Assembly: GCF_025024155.1 (NCBI RefSeq)
Contig: NW_026251711.1
Coordinates: 434,001-498,000 of the forward strand
From: Gamsiella multidivaricata
Taxonomy: Eukaryota > Mortierellomycota > Mortierellomycetes > Mortierellales > Mortierellaceae
Direction: 5' to 3'
Length of the DNA stretch: 64,000 bases
Below, one piece after another: positions 61,522 to 64,000 of this stretch. The translations under genes were made by a program, and so were the position numbers. Every line of letters starts with the position of its first letter. Position 1 is the first letter of the stretch. The notes beneath the pieces were generated by a model. That model was given only the letters and a program-made list of their open reading frames with translations, did no database searches and was not told the origin of the DNA.

Positions 61522-62155
61522 CCGTTTGGCGAACAGAGAGGAAATCATGCTCGTGTCGGAGTCGTCCTGATGCATGCATCATGTCGCCGCTGATAAGAAT
61601 AGTAGTCTGGCGTTTTACGTTTGAATCAATGAAGAGTAGTGCCGAATAGTGCCGAATAGTGTGATTGATTGAAGAGATAAAATATGTTGGCAGGAACAAT
61701 CAAGAGCGTGCTCCAACTCCTCCCAGCATTTCGCGCGAGAGGCGTCAGAGGATCAACTGCACGCACGAAGAGTTGGACGAGGTGTACAATTCGTGGACCG
61801 GGACAAGGAGTAGAAAATGAACATGAGCGATTCTTACAGTCGAGTACGATCCTTCGCCAAGGGTCCTTCCTAGTTTGTAATCTGCCAGAGTACGCTTGCG
61901 GACGGGTATGGCTGCCGTAGTTGGTGTGGATACATTGTTAGAGTGAGTAGTATTAATTGGGAGAACGGTTGCAGTCGAACTCGAGGCGTCAGCTGGAGTT
62001 GGTGCAGGTGCAGAAGCAGGTGCAGAGGAGGAGGCGACAATAGAGGGCCTTGGGACAGGGGTTGAGGGTGTTGTCGAAGAAGTTGCCGATGCAGCTGCCG
62101 AGAAGGTTTCAGAGACGATGTCTCGAGGATCTACAGCGGGCGTTGATGCAGACAT
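57462..62155 (-). CDS. PDK1: PDK1-type AGC kinase with split PH domain
   Basis: Seven exons give 1,039 residues: 62155-61838, 61163-60983, 60487-60435, 60324-60215, 60109-59945, 59860-58808 and 58701-57462, all in phase. The kinase domain spans about 95-380. It shows the Gly loop GRTLGEGSYST, Lys122 in YAIKVL, H214-R-D in the catalytic loop, D234-F-G, and the activation loop ANSFVGTAEYVSPE with the expected Ser. A Ser/Thr-rich linker follows, then the PDK1 PH domain starting at SFLLPTELIIYQTPVLKRKG and FPRLLYFDD and resuming at KLRGEILFTASVV and CFFIHTTKKSYYFEE. About 280 Gln/His/Ser-rich residues interrupt it. PDK1/Pkh kinases phosphorylate the activation loops of other AGC kinases at membranes. 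Intron 1 (about 670 nt) carries an A31 run. Confidence 0.92.
61490..61520. repeat. 31-nt poly-A run in PDK1 intron 1
   Basis: Uninterrupted A31 on the plus strand, T31 on the coding strand. Confidence 0.9.
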
Positions 62156-62900
62156 TGTTATGAGTGCGGGTGATGTAAGTGGATCAATCAGGTTTGTGTC
62201 GAGGAGGCTTGCCAAGGAAAAGATGGTGGCAGTCCAGTACAACAGGTAGGAGAAGAGAAGTCAAAGAGAGAGAAAGAGAATGAGAGGGAGAAGGAAGAAA
62301 GCAGAATGCGCGGAGGAGTATTAAAACAAATGTGAATACCGGGCGTGGATATGAAGATGAGTATGGGTACACGGGGAGATGGAAGGATGGAGAGAAGGAT
62401 TGAAAGATGAAGGAGACAAAAGGAAAGGTAAAAAATGCTTCAGTAGGTGGTGCCCCTGGAATTGTCCAAAAAGAAAAGTATATATATATCTATCATCCGA
62501 TCTCAGTATCCCAGTATCCCTGTAGGCCCTCCCTCTACACCAATGGCCAGATGCTGCCCAAAGAACGACTCGCACATTTCTCCAAGGGCGGCTTCCGTGC
62601 CCCAACTCCTTCTCTCTCTTGCAGCCATCGACAGAATAAAGAAAACGCGCCCATCACGTGTACGTTGCTATCTTTAGCTTCTTGTTCTTTGAGCATCTTA
62701 CCCAAAAAAAAAAAACCGAATGCTTGGGGAGCATAGATGCTTCTTAGCATTATAATTGCGCACTCTGCTATGTAGGTTTGTTTGTATTTATATGTCTGCA
62801 GAAAGCGGAGTATTAGGGAAGTTGTATGAATATGTGGTCCCACATCATCACCATATGATGCTGCACCTGAAATGAAGCTATGTCGATGGATGGTCACGCT
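62156..62900. promoter_or_regulatory. PDK1 upstream region
   Basis: About 745 bp between two minus-strand genes. It is purine-rich on the plus strand near 62240-62430 and has a CACGTG box near 62655. No gene is supported. Confidence 0.45.
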
Positions 62901-63993
62901 CTACATCGCCACAACAGGAAGGGTTACTTTCTGCTGGCCAACTTCCCATGCCTTCCAGATGCTCTGCTTCTGGAATCGATTGTGGAGCTGTGTCAGGAAC
63001 GCCCGTCCTGCTGCGTCAATGTCCGCGTTGTTGAACGGCAGCAGCCTGCTCTTGTCGAATGATTCGGAGCTGGGCAGCCGTGACGATAGATTGACATCTC
63101 CTTGGGCTGGAGAAGATGAGGGGTCCGCTGTCTCGAATCGGTACTCGTCCCTTTCGATCTCGGGTGAAAGCGGTGAAGGCGGCGTTGGAGATGATCTGTC
63201 CATGCACCGTTCCGCCAGCTCTGAAGGATATGAGAAGCTGAGTAGACAATGCTCTGGCAGGCCCTCTATTCTCTCGTTCGGCTGCAGTTTTACTCGAGTA
63301 ACGACCAACGACTGGTTTGCGAGCGCGTTTCGTCCGTCATCCTGATCCTCATCCTCCTCATCTTCGTCACAAAGAGCCTCCGAGCTCGAGCTTCCACCGC
63401 TGCTGTACCGACGGCCGTGGCCCGGCAACACGTAGTTGACAGGATAACTCAGCAGCCAGCCTGTCAGTGTCACAAGCGAGAGTCGGTCTGGTACAGCAAG
63501 AGGGCGATATATCTGCTCTGCTTGATCCCAAGACTTTATCCGGTATTGAACTTCAGGCAGAAGCACTCCCCGAATGTAGTCCTCCAAGGCCTTGTATCTA
63601 TTTGCGGGCATCTGTAAGCGGTAAGAAAGCAACAATGGGAGTAAGCGTTCAGGCGTCATGCATGTTGTACATGGCATGCCTCTCGATGACTTGAGGTGTA
63701 CTTACAATTTCAGGCTGGGATAGATGATAGTCGACATTGACAAAGACTCGCTGGAAGCCCTTGGTCGATCCAGAGAGGTAGTCGTAGACATCCTGCAGAA
63801 GCAATTGGCGATGAATAATAAAGACATGGTCCTCGCCAATGGCCATCAGGTCCAGATGATTGAATCTTGCAGACTATATCGGCATCAAGTGTGCACGGAC
63901 AAAGGGCAAGAGATAAAGATGAGCGTTAGAGTAGATTATAATTATTACTGGTTCGGACCAGAGCATTCGGGCTCGCCGGTTGGATGAACTCAT
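62901..63993 (-). CDS. Conserved protein, possibly DUF4504 (C1orf74-like)
   Basis: Three exons give 307 residues: 63993-63949 (MSSSNRRARMLWSEP, donor GTAATA), 63873-63706 (SARFNHLDLMAIGEDHVF to SQPEI, donor GTAAGT) and 63611-62901 (MPANRYKALEDY). All junctions are phase 0. The middle exon has a compact alpha/beta look (HVFIIHRQLLLQDVYDYL, FQRVFVNVDYHLSQPEI). Exon 3 has SLVTLTGWLLSYPVNYVL, which recalls the GWLL-x-YP-V-Y motif I associate with the C1orf74/DUF4504 family, whose function is unknown. An acidic loop (DEDEEDEDQDDG) and a Ser/Pro-rich loop interrupt the domain. The family call is tentative, and an exon beyond the window edge cannot be excluded. Confidence 0.6.
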
Positions 63994-64000
63994 TGACGCG

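Noticed and set aside
1..64000. CRISPR arrays, operons, bacterial promoters and phage modules
   Set aside because: The genes are intron-containing eukaryotic genes; the repeats are simple tandem or homopolymer tracts without spacers.

Overview
The window is nuclear DNA from a filamentous fungus. Genes carry many short spliceosomal introns (mostly 55-180 nt, GTAAGT-type donors, (C/T)AG acceptors), proteins are rich in Gln, Asn and Ser runs, and the gene set is eukaryotic: mitochondrial ATP synthase gamma, argininosuccinate synthase, Mediator subunit 12, ataxin-10/CTR86, a FATP-type acyl-CoA synthetase, an arrestin and a PDK1-type kinase. PDK1 keeps its C-terminal PH domain, which budding-yeast Pkh kinases lack. 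Together with FAR-17a/AIG1-type and orphan 7TM membrane proteins this suggests an early-diverging lineage such as Mucoromycota/Mortierellomycota. That placement is inference. Exon structures below come from reading splice sites and codon phase by eye.

Layout. 0.9-3.3 kb (minus): two tandem GNAT acetyltransferase genes with the same intron position, followed by a decayed third copy. 3.4-5.0 kb (minus): a seven-transmembrane protein with a long Ser-rich tail. 5.9-6.2 kb (minus): first exon of a secreted or membrane protein. 8.8-13 kb (plus): a FAR-17a/AIG1-like membrane protein, a GPI-type Cys-rich surface protein and a small secreted Cys-rich protein with an acidic tail. 14.7-21.5 kb (minus): one ~2,138-residue protein with a PH domain spread over small exons between a Gln/Ser-rich N-terminus and long coiled-coil regions.

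23.1-25.5 kb (plus): FAT1-type very-long-chain acyl-CoA synthetase. 25.6-26.5 kb: a broken alpha/beta-hydrolase gene (minus) split by a 38-nt homopolymer. 27.0-29.6 kb (plus): ataxin-10 homologue. 30.5-32.6 kb (plus): F-box protein. 32.9-33.7 kb: degenerate coding remnants. 34.7-43.6 kb (plus): MED12. 45.2-47.0 kb (minus): ARG1.

47-52 kb is gene-poor, with short tandem repeats, homopolymers and a second patch of coding remnants. 52-64 kb (all minus): an arrestin-domain protein, ATP3, PDK1 and a conserved protein tentatively of the DUF4504/C1orf74 type.

Most genes are unrelated housekeeping or signalling genes without operon-like logic. Themes that recur are secreted and cell-surface proteins at 8.8-13 kb, lipid- and membrane-linked signalling (FAT1, two PH-domain proteins, arrestin, PDK1) and patches of decaying gene copies.
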